From Geobacteraceae bacterium (GTDB lineage Bacteria > Desulfobacterota > Desulfuromonadia > Geobacterales > Pseudopelobacteraceae), in NCBI GenBank assembly GCA_016720395.1, contig JADKKR010000001.1, positions 62,001 through 126,000 of the forward strand: a stretch of 64,000 nucleotides of DNA, in the 5' to 3' direction. The translations under genes were made by a program, and so were the position numbers. Positions 32,483 through 41,709 of the stretch are shown in pieces (position 1 is the first letter of the stretch; each line of letters opens with the position of its first letter). The notes beneath the pieces were generated by a model that ran no database searches, was not told the DNA's origin, and saw only the letters and a program-made list of their open reading frames with translations.

Positions 32483-33913
32483 ATGAAACCGCTATTTCTG
32501 AACCCGCCCACCTTTGAGGACTTTGACGGCGGTGCCGGTGCCCGTTATCAGGCGTCACGAGAAGTCACCTCGTTCTGGTACCCCACCTGGCTCTGCTTTC
32601 CAGCCGGGATGATCGAAGGCAGCCGGGTGGTTGATGCCCCGGTACAGAAGTTCACTCTGGAAGACTGCCTGGCTATCGCCAAGGATTTCGACATGGTGGT
32701 GATGTACACCTCCACGCCGACCCTGATGATCGATATCGAAACGGCACGGCGCATCAAGGAGGTCAAACCTGCCATCGTAACCGTGCTGACCGGCCCGCAC
32801 GTCACGATCCTGCCGGAGGAATCACTGCGCGCAGGCAAGGGCGCTATCGACATCGTCTGCCGCGGTGAATTCGACTACTCCACTAAGGAGCTGTGCGAAG
32901 GGCGGGCCTGGAATACGGTCGACGGTCTCAGTTTTCTGCAGGACGGCACGGTAGTCCACACTCCGGATCGCCCCATGATCGAGGATCTGGACGCACTGCC
33001 TTTCGTGGCACCGATCTACAAACGGGATCTGCCGATCAGCGAATACGTCATTCCGCACTTCAAAAGCCCCTATGTCTCGATCTATTCCAGCCGCGGCTGC
33101 CCGTCAAAGTGCATCTACTGCCTCTGGCCCCAGACCTTTTCCGGCCAGCGCATGCGCACCCGCAGCCCGCAGAACGTGTACGAAGAGATCAAGTGGATCA
33201 CCGAGAACATCCCCGAGATGCGCGAACTGTCCTTTGACGACGACACCTTCACCGCTAACCGTCAGCATGCCCGGGAGATTGCCTGTTTGATCAAGCCGCT
33301 GGGCATCTCCTGGACGATCAATGCCCGGGCCAACACCGACTACGAGACCCTCAAGGTCATGCGCGAAGCCGGTCTGCGCCACGTGGTGGTCGGCTTTGAA
33401 AGCGGCAACGCCCAGATCCTCAAGAACATCAAGAAGGGTGTCACCAAAGAACAGGCCATCCAGTTTGCCAAAGACTGCAAAAAACTTGGCCTCTCTATCC
33501 ACGGCGCCTTCATCATGGGCCTGCCCGGTGAAACAAAGGAGACCATCCAGGAGACGATCCGGTTTGCCAAGGACATGGACCTCAACTCGATCCAGGCCTC
33601 GCTGGCCTCCCCCTACCCCGGCACCGAGTTCTACACCATGTGCAAGGAACAGGGCTGGATCAGCTCGGACAGCTTCCTGGACGAGGGCGGCCACCAGAAA
33701 TGCGTGATCAATTACCCGAACCTCTCCAATGCCGAGATCTTCAATTCGGTAGAGGAGTTCTACGACAAGTTCTACTTCCGTCCCAAGTACATCCTGCGCA
33801 GCATCGGCCGAATGATCGTGGACGGCGATGAACGCCGCAAGCTGCTCAAGGAAGGCAGGCAGTACCTGTCCTACATGCGTAAACGTAAAGAGTCCTCCTC
33901 GGACTGCACGTAA
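32483..33913 (+). CDS. hpnJ: Hopanoid biosynthesis radical SAM protein HpnJ
   Basis: 476 aa. An N-terminal B12-binding-like domain (about 1-150) precedes the radical SAM core with Cys206, Cys210 and Cys213 (RGCPSKCIYC). GIRF-type tail features include SLASPYPGTEFY. In hopanoid producers HpnJ contracts the sugar of bacteriohopanetetrol glucosamine to the cyclitol ether. AAGGAG precedes the ATG. hpnK follows after 3 bases. The glycosyltransferase gene hpnI is not in the window. Confidence 0.9.
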   Translation: MKPLFLNPPTFEDFDGGAGARYQASREVTSFWYPTWLCFPAGMIEGSRVVDAPVQKFTLEDCLAIAKDFDMVVMYTSTPTLMIDIETARRIKEVKPAIVTVLTGPHVTILPEESLRAGKGAIDIVCRGEFDYSTKELCEGRAWNTVDGLSFLQDGTVVHTPDRPMIEDLDALPFVAPIYKRDLPISEYVIPHFKSPYVSIYSSRGCPSKCIYCLWPQTFSGQRMRTRSPQNVYEEIKWITENIPEMRELSFDDDTFTANRQHAREIACLIKPLGISWTINARANTDYETLKVMREAGLRHVVVGFESGNAQILKNIKKGVTKEQAIQFAKDCKKLGLSIHGAFIMGLPGETKETIQETIRFAKDMDLNSIQASLASPYPGTEFYTMCKEQGWISSDSFLDEGGHQKCVINYPNLSNAEIFNSVEEFYDKFYFRPKYILRSIGRMIVDGDERRKLLKEGRQYLSYMRKRKESSSDCT

Positions 33914-33916
33914 GAA

Positions 33917-34795
33917 ATGCCACTAACAAAAAAACAACTCATCATCACCTCCGATGACTTTGGCCTTTCAAAGGGTGTGAATAAGGCTGTTGAAAAAGCC
34001 TGGCTGGAGGGCCTCCTGACCTGCGCCTCAATCATGCCGGGCGGTGCGGCGTTCGATGAGGCCGTGAAGATTGCCCGGCGCAATCCGGAGCTGCAGGTGG
34101 GACTTCACCTGACCCTGGTGCAGGGGCAATCGGTACTTCCCCACGCACAGATTCCGGATCTGGTGAACGAGGCTGGCTGTTTCAGCGATAACCCGGTAGC
34201 GAGCGGTATGCGCTACTTTTTCAACAAGGGGCTCTACAAACAGCTCCTGCGAGAGATCGAGGCCCAGATACAGCGTGTCGCAGATACGGGTATCCCGCTG
34301 TCGCATGTGGACGGCCATCTCAACATCCACCTGCATCCAACGGTCTTCGGGTTTCTGACCGAGCTGATGCCGCGCTACGGCATCAGCAGTTTCCGGCTGT
34401 CCCGCGAGCGGCTTGCCCACAATCTGCGTTTCGATCAGCAGCGGAGGTTCGGCAAGACGGTTGAGAGTGTTGTTTTCGGGGCCCTGGCCAATCACGCCCG
34501 CCCACACCTGAAACAGCTGGAAATCCGTTATGCCGGTGAAGTCAAGGGTGTTCTCAATTCTGGGTGCATGACCGAAGAGTACATTCTTCAGATCCTCGAC
34601 GACCTGAATGAAGGACTGACCGAGCTGTATTTCCATCCCGGGATCCTGCCGGACGGCGAGATATCGCGCCGCATGCCGGATTATCGACATGAAGAAGAGC
34701 TGGCCGCCATCACCAGCCGGCGAATCAGACAGCGGTTGGCGGAACTGAACATCGAACTGGTAAATTATCGAGGAGACACGAAAGAATATGCTTAA
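33917..34795 (+). CDS. hpnK: Hopanoid biosynthesis deacetylase HpnK (YdjC/ChbG family)
   Basis: 292 aa. The YdjC fold shows its metal-site motifs: ITSDDFGLSKGVN (about 9-21) and SHVDGHLNIHLHP (about 128-140). HpnK is thought to remove the acetyl group from the GlcNAc put on bacteriohopanetetrol by HpnI, before HpnJ acts. It is in the hpnJ operon and overlaps the next gene by 8 bases. Confidence 0.9.
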   Translation: MPLTKKQLIITSDDFGLSKGVNKAVEKAWLEGLLTCASIMPGGAAFDEAVKIARRNPELQVGLHLTLVQGQSVLPHAQIPDLVNEAGCFSDNPVASGMRYFFNKGLYKQLLREIEAQIQRVADTGIPLSHVDGHLNIHLHPTVFGFLTELMPRYGISSFRLSRERLAHNLRFDQQRRFGKTVESVVFGALANHARPHLKQLEIRYAGEVKGVLNSGCMTEEYILQILDDLNEGLTELYFHPGILPDGEISRRMPDYRHEEELAAITSRRIRQRLAELNIELVNYRGDTKEYA

Positions 34796-35168
34796 GACAA
34801 TGATTGTCATGCTCCTGGCCATAACGGCAGGAGCGGTTGGCGATATATTTCTGACCCAGGGGATGAAAAGTGCCGGTGATCTCTCAGCCATGGGGCTCAA
34901 GCAGATCTTTGATACCGTGATCAAGGCACTCACCAACTGGCGCCTGATCCTGGGAACAGCCCTGCAGGCGGTTTATTTCGGTCTCTGGCTGGCGGTTCTG
35001 TCATGGGAGGACCTTTCGGTGGCTCTCCCCTTGCAGGCGCTCAGCTATATAGTGGTGGCATTTCTGGCCCAATGGTACCTGGGGGAAAATGTCACCCCGA
35101 TGCGCTGGGCCGGGATCAGCCTGGTTTGCGTCGGTGTGATGTTGATCACCAGAAGCAGCGTCAACTGA
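34788..35168 (+). CDS. Small DMT/EamA-type membrane protein in the hopanoid operon
   Basis: 126 aa with four predicted helices, the size of one SMR or half-EamA unit (compare ArnE). N-terminal AITAGAVGDIFLTQGMKSAG and WAGISLVCVGVMLI at the end fit the DMT superfamily. Such genes recur beside hpnJ/hpnK, which suggests movement of a hopanoid or its sugar donor across the inner membrane; this is inference. It overlaps hpnK by 8 bases, so translation is coupled. Confidence 0.78.
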   Translation: MLKTMIVMLLAITAGAVGDIFLTQGMKSAGDLSAMGLKQIFDTVIKALTNWRLILGTALQAVYFGLWLAVLSWEDLSVALPLQALSYIVVAFLAQWYLGENVTPMRWAGISLVCVGVMLITRSSVN

Positions 35169-35190
35169 TTACGCAAGGGGAGCTTACACA

Positions 35191-36003
35191 ATGACTGACA
35201 GCAAACGCATCGCCTTTCTTGGCGGCGGCAATATGGCTGAGGCAATCATCAAGGGACTCTTGCGGGAGGATTCGGGCGCATCGCTGATGATTGCGGAAAT
35301 AGCCGCCGAACGCCGGGACTACCTGGCGAAAACCTATCCGGGTATCCGGGTTGTTGAAAACAGTGCCGAGGCTGCAACCTGGGGTGATCTGATCATCCTG
35401 GCAGTCAAACCGCAACAGGCAGCAGGCGTTCTGTCCGACATTGGAAATTCAGCGGGTGCCGGCAGGCTGTTTGTCTCGATCATGGCAGGTGTGCGCAGCG
35501 ACTCCATTGAAGATGCCCTGGGGAACGGAACACGGGTGGTGCGCGTCATGCCCAACACGCCGGCCCTTGTGGGAGAAGGGGCCAGCGCCATCTGTGCCGG
35601 GCGGAATGCCTCCCGGGAAGACCTGGATTGCGTGGAGAACATCTTTGCCAGGACAGGCCTGGTAGTCCGTGTGGAAGAAAAACAGATGGATGCAGTCACC
35701 GGACTCTCCGGGAGCGGTCCGGCCTACGTATTCACCTTTATCGAAGCGCTCTCCGATGCCGGGGTGAAAAACGGCCTGGCGCGGGATGTCGCTGCCAGGC
35801 TTGCCCTGCAGACGGTTCTCGGCGCAGCCCGCATGCTGGCAGAGACCGGCAGGCATCCGGCACAGCTGCGCGAACAGGTCACCTCTCCCGGCGGCACGAC
35901 CATTGCCGGCCTGCATGTCCTGGAAAACGGCCGCTTTCGAGGAACCATCATGGACGCCGTGGAAGCGGCGACCAAGAGGTCCAGGGAGCTGGCAGGGAAA
36001 TAG
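35191..36003 (+). CDS. proC: Pyrroline-5-carboxylate reductase ProC
   Basis: 270 aa, typical. Last step of proline synthesis, using NAD(P)H. The Rossmann motif FLGGGNMAEAIIKGLL is at the start, and SGSGPAYVFTFIEALSDAGV plus VTSPGGTTIAGL carry the substrate site. AGGGGAG precedes the ATG. It follows the DMT gene by 22 bp and ends at a good terminator. Confidence 0.96.
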   Translation: MTDSKRIAFLGGGNMAEAIIKGLLREDSGASLMIAEIAAERRDYLAKTYPGIRVVENSAEAATWGDLIILAVKPQQAAGVLSDIGNSAGAGRLFVSIMAGVRSDSIEDALGNGTRVVRVMPNTPALVGEGASAICAGRNASREDLDCVENIFARTGLVVRVEEKQMDAVTGLSGSGPAYVFTFIEALSDAGVKNGLARDVAARLALQTVLGAARMLAETGRHPAQLREQVTSPGGTTIAGLHVLENGRFRGTIMDAVEAATKRSRELAGK

Positions 36004-36023
36004 CACTCCTCGAGTCTCAACGC

Positions 36024-36057
36024 AAAAAGGGCGCCCGGAAACGGTCGCCCTTTTTTT
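36024..36057 (+). terminator. Rho-independent terminator behind proC
   Basis: Stem AAAGGGCG/CGCCCTTT with a 12-base loop and a T-run (36051-36057). Confidence 0.85.
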
Positions 36058-36124
36058 AATCCCTTCGGCACGCCATGCCTTCAGGCTTGAGATGCACCGC
36101 TCTACGGGAAGTCCGCTGTAACCT

Positions 36125-36316
36125 TCACTCCTGTGTGTCTTCGGGAGGAGCAGTGGAGTTCAACGCGTTGTAAAGATTAATCTGCTCGGCCAGGGACAGC
36201 TTCTTCCGCTTACATCCGCCGGTATGGACGAGGCACTTCCGGCAGCGGTCATCGGAACACCACTGACAATGCGTGCAGTCAGGGCAAGGGTGCTTCTTAG
36301 GCGCTTCATCGGCCAT
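36125..36316 (-). CDS. Cys-rich 63-residue protein of unknown function
   Basis: Seven Cys in 25 residues (11, 14, 17, 20, 25, 28 and 35; CPDCTHCQWC, CRKC) followed by a basic patch and an acidic tail. The spacing suits a zinc or iron-sulfur site, but I know no family for it. Its ATG directly follows the stop of the polysaccharide deacetylase gene, so the two are translated from one message. Confidence 0.6.
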   Translation of the reverse strand: MADEAPKKHPCPDCTHCQWCSDDRCRKCLVHTGGCKRKKLSLAEQINLYNALNSTAPPEDTQE

Positions 36317-37111
36317 TCAGTAGGCAACATTCCGCTTGACAGCGTTACCTTCAAGTAATTGCACAAAGGCCTTACCGCTGTCGGCATTTACCAGCAGGTA
36401 CCGGGGCAGTTTCATAACCGGATCTGAGGGGGTGGTATGTCGCCGATCGATGGTAAAGGTCGCCACATATCCGGTCTCGCCGGCCTTACCGATCAGGTAA
36501 TCATCATTGATTCCAAACGGCCAGGCCAGCATATCGACACGTCCACCCAGTTCTGTCTCTAACCTGGCTTTCGATTTGCGCAGCTGGGTTATGACAAGCT
36601 GGTCCAATGCCGGTCCGGAAAGTTTCTTTCGTTCCTTCTTGAAATTTGGGTGCCAATAGGTATGTGACTGGATGTCAAACAGCCCGGTTTTCTTCAGCTC
36701 CCGCAACTGCTCCCAGGTCATGGCATATTTTGCATTGGAAATTGCCGAAGGATAGGCAAAAATGGTCACAGGATAGCCGTATCTGCGAATCACCGGCAAC
36801 ATGTCGCTGTAAACTGATTTATGTGCATCATCCTCCACAATAACCACAGATTTCGGCTTAGGCGCCGGAGCCTTGCCGCGATAGTGGTCCACCAGCTGGC
36901 GCAGCGGGATCACGGTATAACCGTTATCGCGCAGGTACTTCATGTGAGACTCGAACACCGGGGTTGTGATGGTCATACCGTCGGCCACGGTAGCACCAAA
37001 GCGGTGATAGAGGAGGATCGGGACCCTGAAGGACTCGGCGCTGAAAGCCGGCAGGACAGACATGAGCAGCAATGCTGAAACGGCAAGTACACGAAATAAC
37101 GTTATCAACAC
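36317..37111 (-). CDS. Secreted polysaccharide deacetylase (NodB-like)
   Basis: 264 aa. A signal peptide (about 1-25, ending LPAFSAE) precedes a carbohydrate esterase 4 domain: ILLYHRFG (as in PgaB), the Asp pair in IVEDDAHKS where most relatives have TFDDG, and the metal His pair in SHTYWHPN. It probably removes acetyl groups from an exported glycan. The start is a GTG with AAAGG upstream. The Cys-rich gene follows. Confidence 0.85.
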   Translation of the reverse strand: MLITLFRVLAVSALLLMSVLPAFSAESFRVPILLYHRFGATVADGMTITTPVFESHMKYLRDNGYTVIPLRQLVDHYRGKAPAPKPKSVVIVEDDAHKSVYSDMLPVIRRYGYPVTIFAYPSAISNAKYAMTWEQLRELKKTGLFDIQSHTYWHPNFKKERKKLSGPALDQLVITQLRKSKARLETELGGRVDMLAWPFGINDDYLIGKAGETGYVATFTIDRRHTTPSDPVMKLPRYLLVNADSGKAFVQLLEGNAVKRNVAY

Positions 37112-37184
37112 AATGAAGGCCTTTCTGGAGGAATTAGAATTTACGATAACTGAATGCTGGATTCAATCTCTGGTTTACCGTGCG

Positions 37185-37640
37185 TCATCCCCGGACAATA
37201 TAGACCGAACAGTGGGCACCGCCGGAGACACGATGGGAGACGCTCCCTTTGAGTCTTCGCTGGATAAAACCTTTTCCAGAGCTGCCGATGACGATAACAT
37301 CCACCTGTTCACGCTTGGCAAACTCAATCAGTTTTTCTGCAGGCTCGCCATACTCGACGATCATTTCAAGGGGTATATCGTTTTCCAGAGCACATTTTTC
37401 GACAACATAAAAGATCCGGCGGCGCAATTCGTCCCATTTCTCCGACTCAGTCACCGGAGCCGTCGGTACAAAATCCGTGTAGGTTGACGTCGGGGCATTG
37501 GGCAGGACCAGCATGGCATAAATACGACTCTTGAATTGGCTCTGGTTGCCGGCCGCCATCCTGATTGCCTCCTCGGCAGCCTTATCAGACTGAGGCGACC
37601 CATCAATGGCCACAAGGATTTTTTTCCTGAGATTCAGCAT
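37185..37640 (-). CDS. Universal stress protein (UspA family)
   Basis: 151 aa from the ATG at 37640, the only start with a ribosome site (GGTGG). ILVAIDGSPQSDKA starts the fold, and the nucleotide loop GSSGKGFIQRRLKGSVSHRV is complete, so this is an ATP-binding Usp. Its role is usually stress or growth-arrest survival. It is divergent from the IclR gene. Confidence 0.92.
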   Translation of the reverse strand: MLNLRKKILVAIDGSPQSDKAAEEAIRMAAGNQSQFKSRIYAMLVLPNAPTSTYTDFVPTAPVTESEKWDELRRRIFYVVEKCALENDIPLEMIVEYGEPAEKLIEFAKREQVDVIVIGSSGKGFIQRRLKGSVSHRVSGGAHCSVYIVRG

Positions 37641-37728
37641 GGTTACCACCTTTGTTCCGTTGCACACCATATCGCCGCACAACATCCGGATCGTCAATTA
37701 TTTAAAATTATAAAGCATTTTTTCATAC

Positions 37729-37757
37729 TTGACAATTATAAAACAATATTCTACACT
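37729..37757 (+). promoter_or_regulatory. Sigma-70-type promoter of the IclR regulator
   Basis: TTGACA at 37729-37734, 17-nt spacer, TACACT at 37752-37757, in an AT-rich stretch. The leader to the start codon is about 110 nt. Confidence 0.6.
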
Positions 37758-37873
37758 AAGCGTAATTATGATTAAATCGTAGTATTTTTGGCATATTCAC
37801 GCAAAAGTGCAGCAATTCAAGCGCGTTAGTCGATCTATTTTTTTCATTACATTTTTCAAACAGGACGACAGCC

Positions 37874-38656
37874 ATGGCGAAGAAAGAAAAATCGGAATAT
37901 CTCATTCAGGCAGTATCCCACGCCCTCGACCTTCTGGAACAGTTTCATGACGAAATCGATGAGTTGGGGGTCACCGAACTCAGCAAGCGGCTCAAACTCC
38001 ACAAGAACAATGTGTTCAGGCTCTTGGCAACCCTGGAGTCACGGGGCTACATCGAGCAGAACAAGGTGACGGAAAACTACCGTCTTGGACTTAAAACCCT
38101 TGAACTCGGCCAGACCTTCATCCGGCAGATGGGACTCCTGCGTCAGTCCAAACCGGTACTGGAAGCCTTGGTAAAGGAATGCAACGAGACCACCTATGTA
38201 GCAATTCTCAAAGATTTCAACATCATCTATCTGGATGCGGTAGAAACCGACATGACCGTGCGCGTGGTTCCGCGGGTCGGGTCGCGTCTGCCGGCCTACT
38301 GTACTGCCGCCGGTAAGATTCAGATTGCCTACATGAGTGACGAGGAACTGGAGAACTATCTTCCCACCAAGGAACTCAAGCGTTACACCGACAACACCAT
38401 TACCGACCGGGATGTCCTGAAGAAACAACTCAAGCTCGTCGCAGAACAGGGATATGCCATTGATAACGAGGAACTTGACATCGGTGTCAGGTGCGTCAGC
38501 GCACCAATCCGTGATTACACCCGCAGGATCATCGGTGCAGTCAGCATCTCCGGCCCATCCATGCGTTTTCCCGATGAGCGCGTAGAAAAAGAGCTCATAC
38601 CCCTTGTCATAAAAGCATCGGAAGAGATCTCCGCAAAACTCGGCTTCCAGAAATAA
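37874..38656 (+). CDS. IclR-family transcription regulator
   Basis: 260 aa. Winged helix (about 10-70; LLEQFHDEIDELGVTELSKR, NVFRLLATLESRGY) and IclR effector domain (about 85-255; RVVPRVGSRLPAYCTAAGK, APIRDYTRRIIGAVSISGP). Family members respond to small organic acids or aromatics and often repress themselves. Neither neighbour names a pathway. A strong promoter precedes it and a terminator follows. Confidence 0.93.
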   Translation: MAKKEKSEYLIQAVSHALDLLEQFHDEIDELGVTELSKRLKLHKNNVFRLLATLESRGYIEQNKVTENYRLGLKTLELGQTFIRQMGLLRQSKPVLEALVKECNETTYVAILKDFNIIYLDAVETDMTVRVVPRVGSRLPAYCTAAGKIQIAYMSDEELENYLPTKELKRYTDNTITDRDVLKKQLKLVAEQGYAIDNEELDIGVRCVSAPIRDYTRRIIGAVSISGPSMRFPDERVEKELIPLVIKASEEISAKLGFQK

Positions 38657-38681
38657 TTTACACCGGCATCTTGTTGGAGAA

Positions 38682-38706
38682 GGGCGGCTTTCAGCCGCCT
38701 TTTTTC
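38682..38706 (+). terminator. Rho-independent terminator behind the IclR gene
   Basis: Stem GGGCGGCT/AGCCGCCT, three-base loop, run of six T. Confidence 0.85.
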
Positions 38707-38768
38707 GTTTATCCTTGAAGAGCAGACAGGCATTGGCTAGTATTGCTCCACATAATCAGGAGATGAAT

Positions 38769-38957
38769 ATGCTGACCTATAAAGTGATCGAACTGGCAAC
38801 CGTGACCGAGGAAACCATCGAAGAGACACTCAACCAATGGACTGCCAATGGCTGGAACTTCAACGGCATGCAGTTCGCCATGCGCGAATCAAGCCGCCGT
38901 CCGTCGATGGCCTTTGTCCTTTTTACGCGGTGTGGTGGAGACTCGACTCATGAGTGA
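38769..38957 (+). CDS. DUF4177 small protein
   Basis: 62 aa. The pattern TYKVIEL, then EETLNQWTANGWNFNGMQF and FVLFTR is that of DUF4177, a small alpha-beta domain of unknown function. AGGAG lies 6 nt before the ATG at 38769; another ATG at 38763 abuts it and is less likely. Its end overlaps the polA start by 8 bases. Confidence 0.7.
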   Translation: MLTYKVIELATVTEETIEETLNQWTANGWNFNGMQFAMRESSRRPSMAFVLFTRCGGDSTHE

Positions 38958-41673
38958 CGACACTACTCTCTACCTGGTTGACGGTTCATCCTACATCTAT
39001 CGGGCCTACTATGCCATCCGGCACCTTTCCTCACCTTCGGGTCACCCTACCAATGCTATCTATGGCTTTATCCAGATGCTGCTCAAACTGCTCAAGGATC
39101 ATAACCCGCGACATGTGGCGGTCGTCTTCGACGTGGGGCGCGTAACCTTCCGCACCGGTATCTATCCAGAATACAAAGCCAACCGTGCCGCCATGCCCGA
39201 TGACCTGCGGGCTCAGGTAGGGCCGATCCGTGACGTGGTACGCGCCTTCAACATTCCGGCTCTGGAGCTTGCAGGATACGAGGCTGACGATATCATCGGC
39301 GCACTGGCCGCACGTCACAGTGCTTCGGGTGGACGTGTGGTTGTGGTAACCGGTGATAAGGACCTGATGCAGATCGTAACCGATCGGGTGACACTTCTGG
39401 ACACCATGAAAGGCAAGACATCGGGGGTAGCCGAGGTTATCGAACGCTTCGGAGTCGGGCCGGAACTGGTTCCCGACATCCTCGGCCTGGCAGGAGACAG
39501 CTCCGACAATATCCCCGGCGTACCGGGCATCGGGGAGAAGACAGCCATCAAGCTTATTCAGGAATTCGGATCTATGGACCGTTTACTGGAGAGGACCGGC
39601 GAGGTCAAAGGCAAGATCGGTGAAAAACTGCGTGATTTTCGCGAACAGGCCCTGCTTTCCCGGCAGCTGGCCACCATCGAACTTAACGTCCCCATTCACG
39701 TTTCTGCCGAGGAACTGCATGCCAGCGGACCGGACACCGCTGCCCTGAACAGCCTCTTCAAGGAATACGGTTTCACCACGCTGATCAAGGAACTGACCGC
39801 CACACCGACCCTGGCGACTGACAGCTACCGCACCATTACGACGACCGAAGGACTGGCGGGTACGGCGGCAGAGCTTGAGCAATCCGGAGAATTCGCCTTT
39901 GACCTTGAGACAACCAGTCTCGATCCGCGCCTGGCCGAGATCGTGGGATTGTCATTCTCATGCCGGGATCATGAAGCCTGCTACATTCCGGTCGGACATG
40001 TAGCCCCCCCGTCGAGCAGCGAAGGTACGCTTTTCGCAGACGAGGTCGGCACAGCACCGCTTCCAGGCCAGCTACTCCGCTCCAGCGTACTGGAAACTCT
40101 GCGTCCGCTGTTCGAAAATCCAAAATTTCGCAAGGTCGGCCAGAACATAAAGTTCGACATGCAGGTACTGGCACGGCACGGCATCAGGGTTGCCGGCGTC
40201 TGGTTCGATACCATGCTGGCCTCGTACTGCATCAACCCCTCACGTTCCGGACATGGCCTGGATGCCCTGGCTCAGGAGCATCTCGGTCACAGGATGATCA
40301 GCTACAGCGAGGTGACCGGGAAAGGCAAAGAACAGATAAACTTTTCACAGGTCGAGATCGAAACGGCCTCGCGCTATGCCTGCGAGGATGCAGATGCGAC
40401 CTGGCTGCTGAGGCGCACGTTTGAGCCGGTTCTGAAAGCGAACGGTATGGAGAGCCTGTTCCATTCCATCGAGATGCCGCTGGTCTCCATCCTTGCCGAG
40501 ATGGAAAACCACGGCGTGCTGCTTGACACCCGGCTGCTGGGCAGCCTCTCGACGGATTTCTCGGCCCGTCTGTCGAAACTGGAAGAACAGATATTTATGC
40601 GTGCCGGCGGTCCCTTCAACCTGAACTCCCCCAAGCAGATGGGGGACGTGCTCTTTGAACGCATGGGACTCCAGAGCGGCAAGAAAACCAAGGGGAAAAC
40701 CGGTTTCTCGACAGACAACGAAGTCCTGACGACACTGGCAGAAGAGCACGAGATTGCCAGGCTGATTCTGGACTACCGCGGGGTCTCCAAGCTCAAGTCC
40801 ACCTACAGTGACGCACTGCCGCGCCTGGTAAATACCCGCACCGGCCGGGTGCACACCTCATACAACCAGACTGTGACGGCAACCGGCCGGCTTTCGTCAT
40901 CCGATCCCAACCTTCAAAACATACCCATCCGCAGCGATGAGGGGCGTCTGATCCGCCACGCCTTCATCGCTCCGCCGGGACATGTAATCCTGTCCGCAGA
41001 TTACTCCCAGATAGAACTGCGTGTTCTGGCACACCTCTCAGGCGATAAGGTATTCTGCCATGCCTTCGCCCACGACGAAGACATCCACACCCGCACCGCT
41101 GCCGAGGTATTCGGCCTGTTTCCGGAAATGGTGACACCCGAGATGCGCCGCCAGGCAAAAACCATAAATTTCGGAATCATCTACGGCCAGGGGGCCTTCA
41201 GCCTGGCAAAGCAGCTGGGCATAGCCCGCAAGACCGCCGAGGAGTTCATAGCTGCCTACAAAGAGCGCCATAACGGCGCCATCAGCTTCCTTGACGATTG
41301 CATCAGCCAGGCCGAGGCGCAGGGGTTCGTCACCACCATCCTTGGCCGCCGACTGCCGATACCTGATATCCACAGCAGCAACGGCAATGTGCTGGCCTTT
41401 GCACGGCGAAACGCGATCAATTACCCGATCCAGGGATCGGCAGCCGATATCATCAAGAGTGCCATGATCCGGGTAGATGCCCATTTGAAAAATGAAGGAT
41501 GCAGGAGCCGCCTGATCATGCAGGTTCACGACGAACTGGTGCTTGAGGTGCCTGAAGAAGAACTGCTGCGGGTTGAACTTCTGGTGGAAGAGGAAATGTC
41601 GCAGGCTGTCGCGATGAAGGTACCGCTCAAGGTTGATATCAGCTATGGCGCCAACTGGAGCGAGGCGCACTGA
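38950..41673 (+). CDS. polA: DNA polymerase I
   Basis: 907 aa from the ATG at 38950; the open frame further upstream runs out of frame through DUF4177. Three domains: 5'-3' exonuclease (about 1-290; LVDGSSYIYRAYYA, VTGDKDLMQIV, GDSSDNIPGVPGIGEKTA), 3'-5' proofreading exonuclease with its acidic residues kept (FDLETTSLDP, NIKFDMQ, YACEDADATW), and the family A polymerase (about 500-907; SADYSQIELRVLAH, RRQAKTINFGIIYG, MQVHDELVLE). Acts in repair and Okazaki fragment maturation. Confidence 0.96.
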   Translation: MSDDTTLYLVDGSSYIYRAYYAIRHLSSPSGHPTNAIYGFIQMLLKLLKDHNPRHVAVVFDVGRVTFRTGIYPEYKANRAAMPDDLRAQVGPIRDVVRAFNIPALELAGYEADDIIGALAARHSASGGRVVVVTGDKDLMQIVTDRVTLLDTMKGKTSGVAEVIERFGVGPELVPDILGLAGDSSDNIPGVPGIGEKTAIKLIQEFGSMDRLLERTGEVKGKIGEKLRDFREQALLSRQLATIELNVPIHVSAEELHASGPDTAALNSLFKEYGFTTLIKELTATPTLATDSYRTITTTEGLAGTAAELEQSGEFAFDLETTSLDPRLAEIVGLSFSCRDHEACYIPVGHVAPPSSSEGTLFADEVGTAPLPGQLLRSSVLETLRPLFENPKFRKVGQNIKFDMQVLARHGIRVAGVWFDTMLASYCINPSRSGHGLDALAQEHLGHRMISYSEVTGKGKEQINFSQVEIETASRYACEDADATWLLRRTFEPVLKANGMESLFHSIEMPLVSILAEMENHGVLLDTRLLGSLSTDFSARLSKLEEQIFMRAGGPFNLNSPKQMGDVLFERMGLQSGKKTKGKTGFSTDNEVLTTLAEEHEIARLILDYRGVSKLKSTYSDALPRLVNTRTGRVHTSYNQTVTATGRLSSSDPNLQNIPIRSDEGRLIRHAFIAPPGHVILSADYSQIELRVLAHLSGDKVFCHAFAHDEDIHTRTAAEVFGLFPEMVTPEMRRQAKTINFGIIYGQGAFSLAKQLGIARKTAEEFIAAYKERHNGAISFLDDCISQAEAQGFVTTILGRRLPIPDIHSSNGNVLAFARRNAINYPIQGSAADIIKSAMIRVDAHLKNEGCRSRLIMQVHDELVLEVPEEELLRVELLVEEEMSQAVAMKVPLKVDISYGANWSEAH

Positions 41674-41709
41674 AAACGTGACCCGCCGGCTGCGCGGATG
41701 AAGACACTT

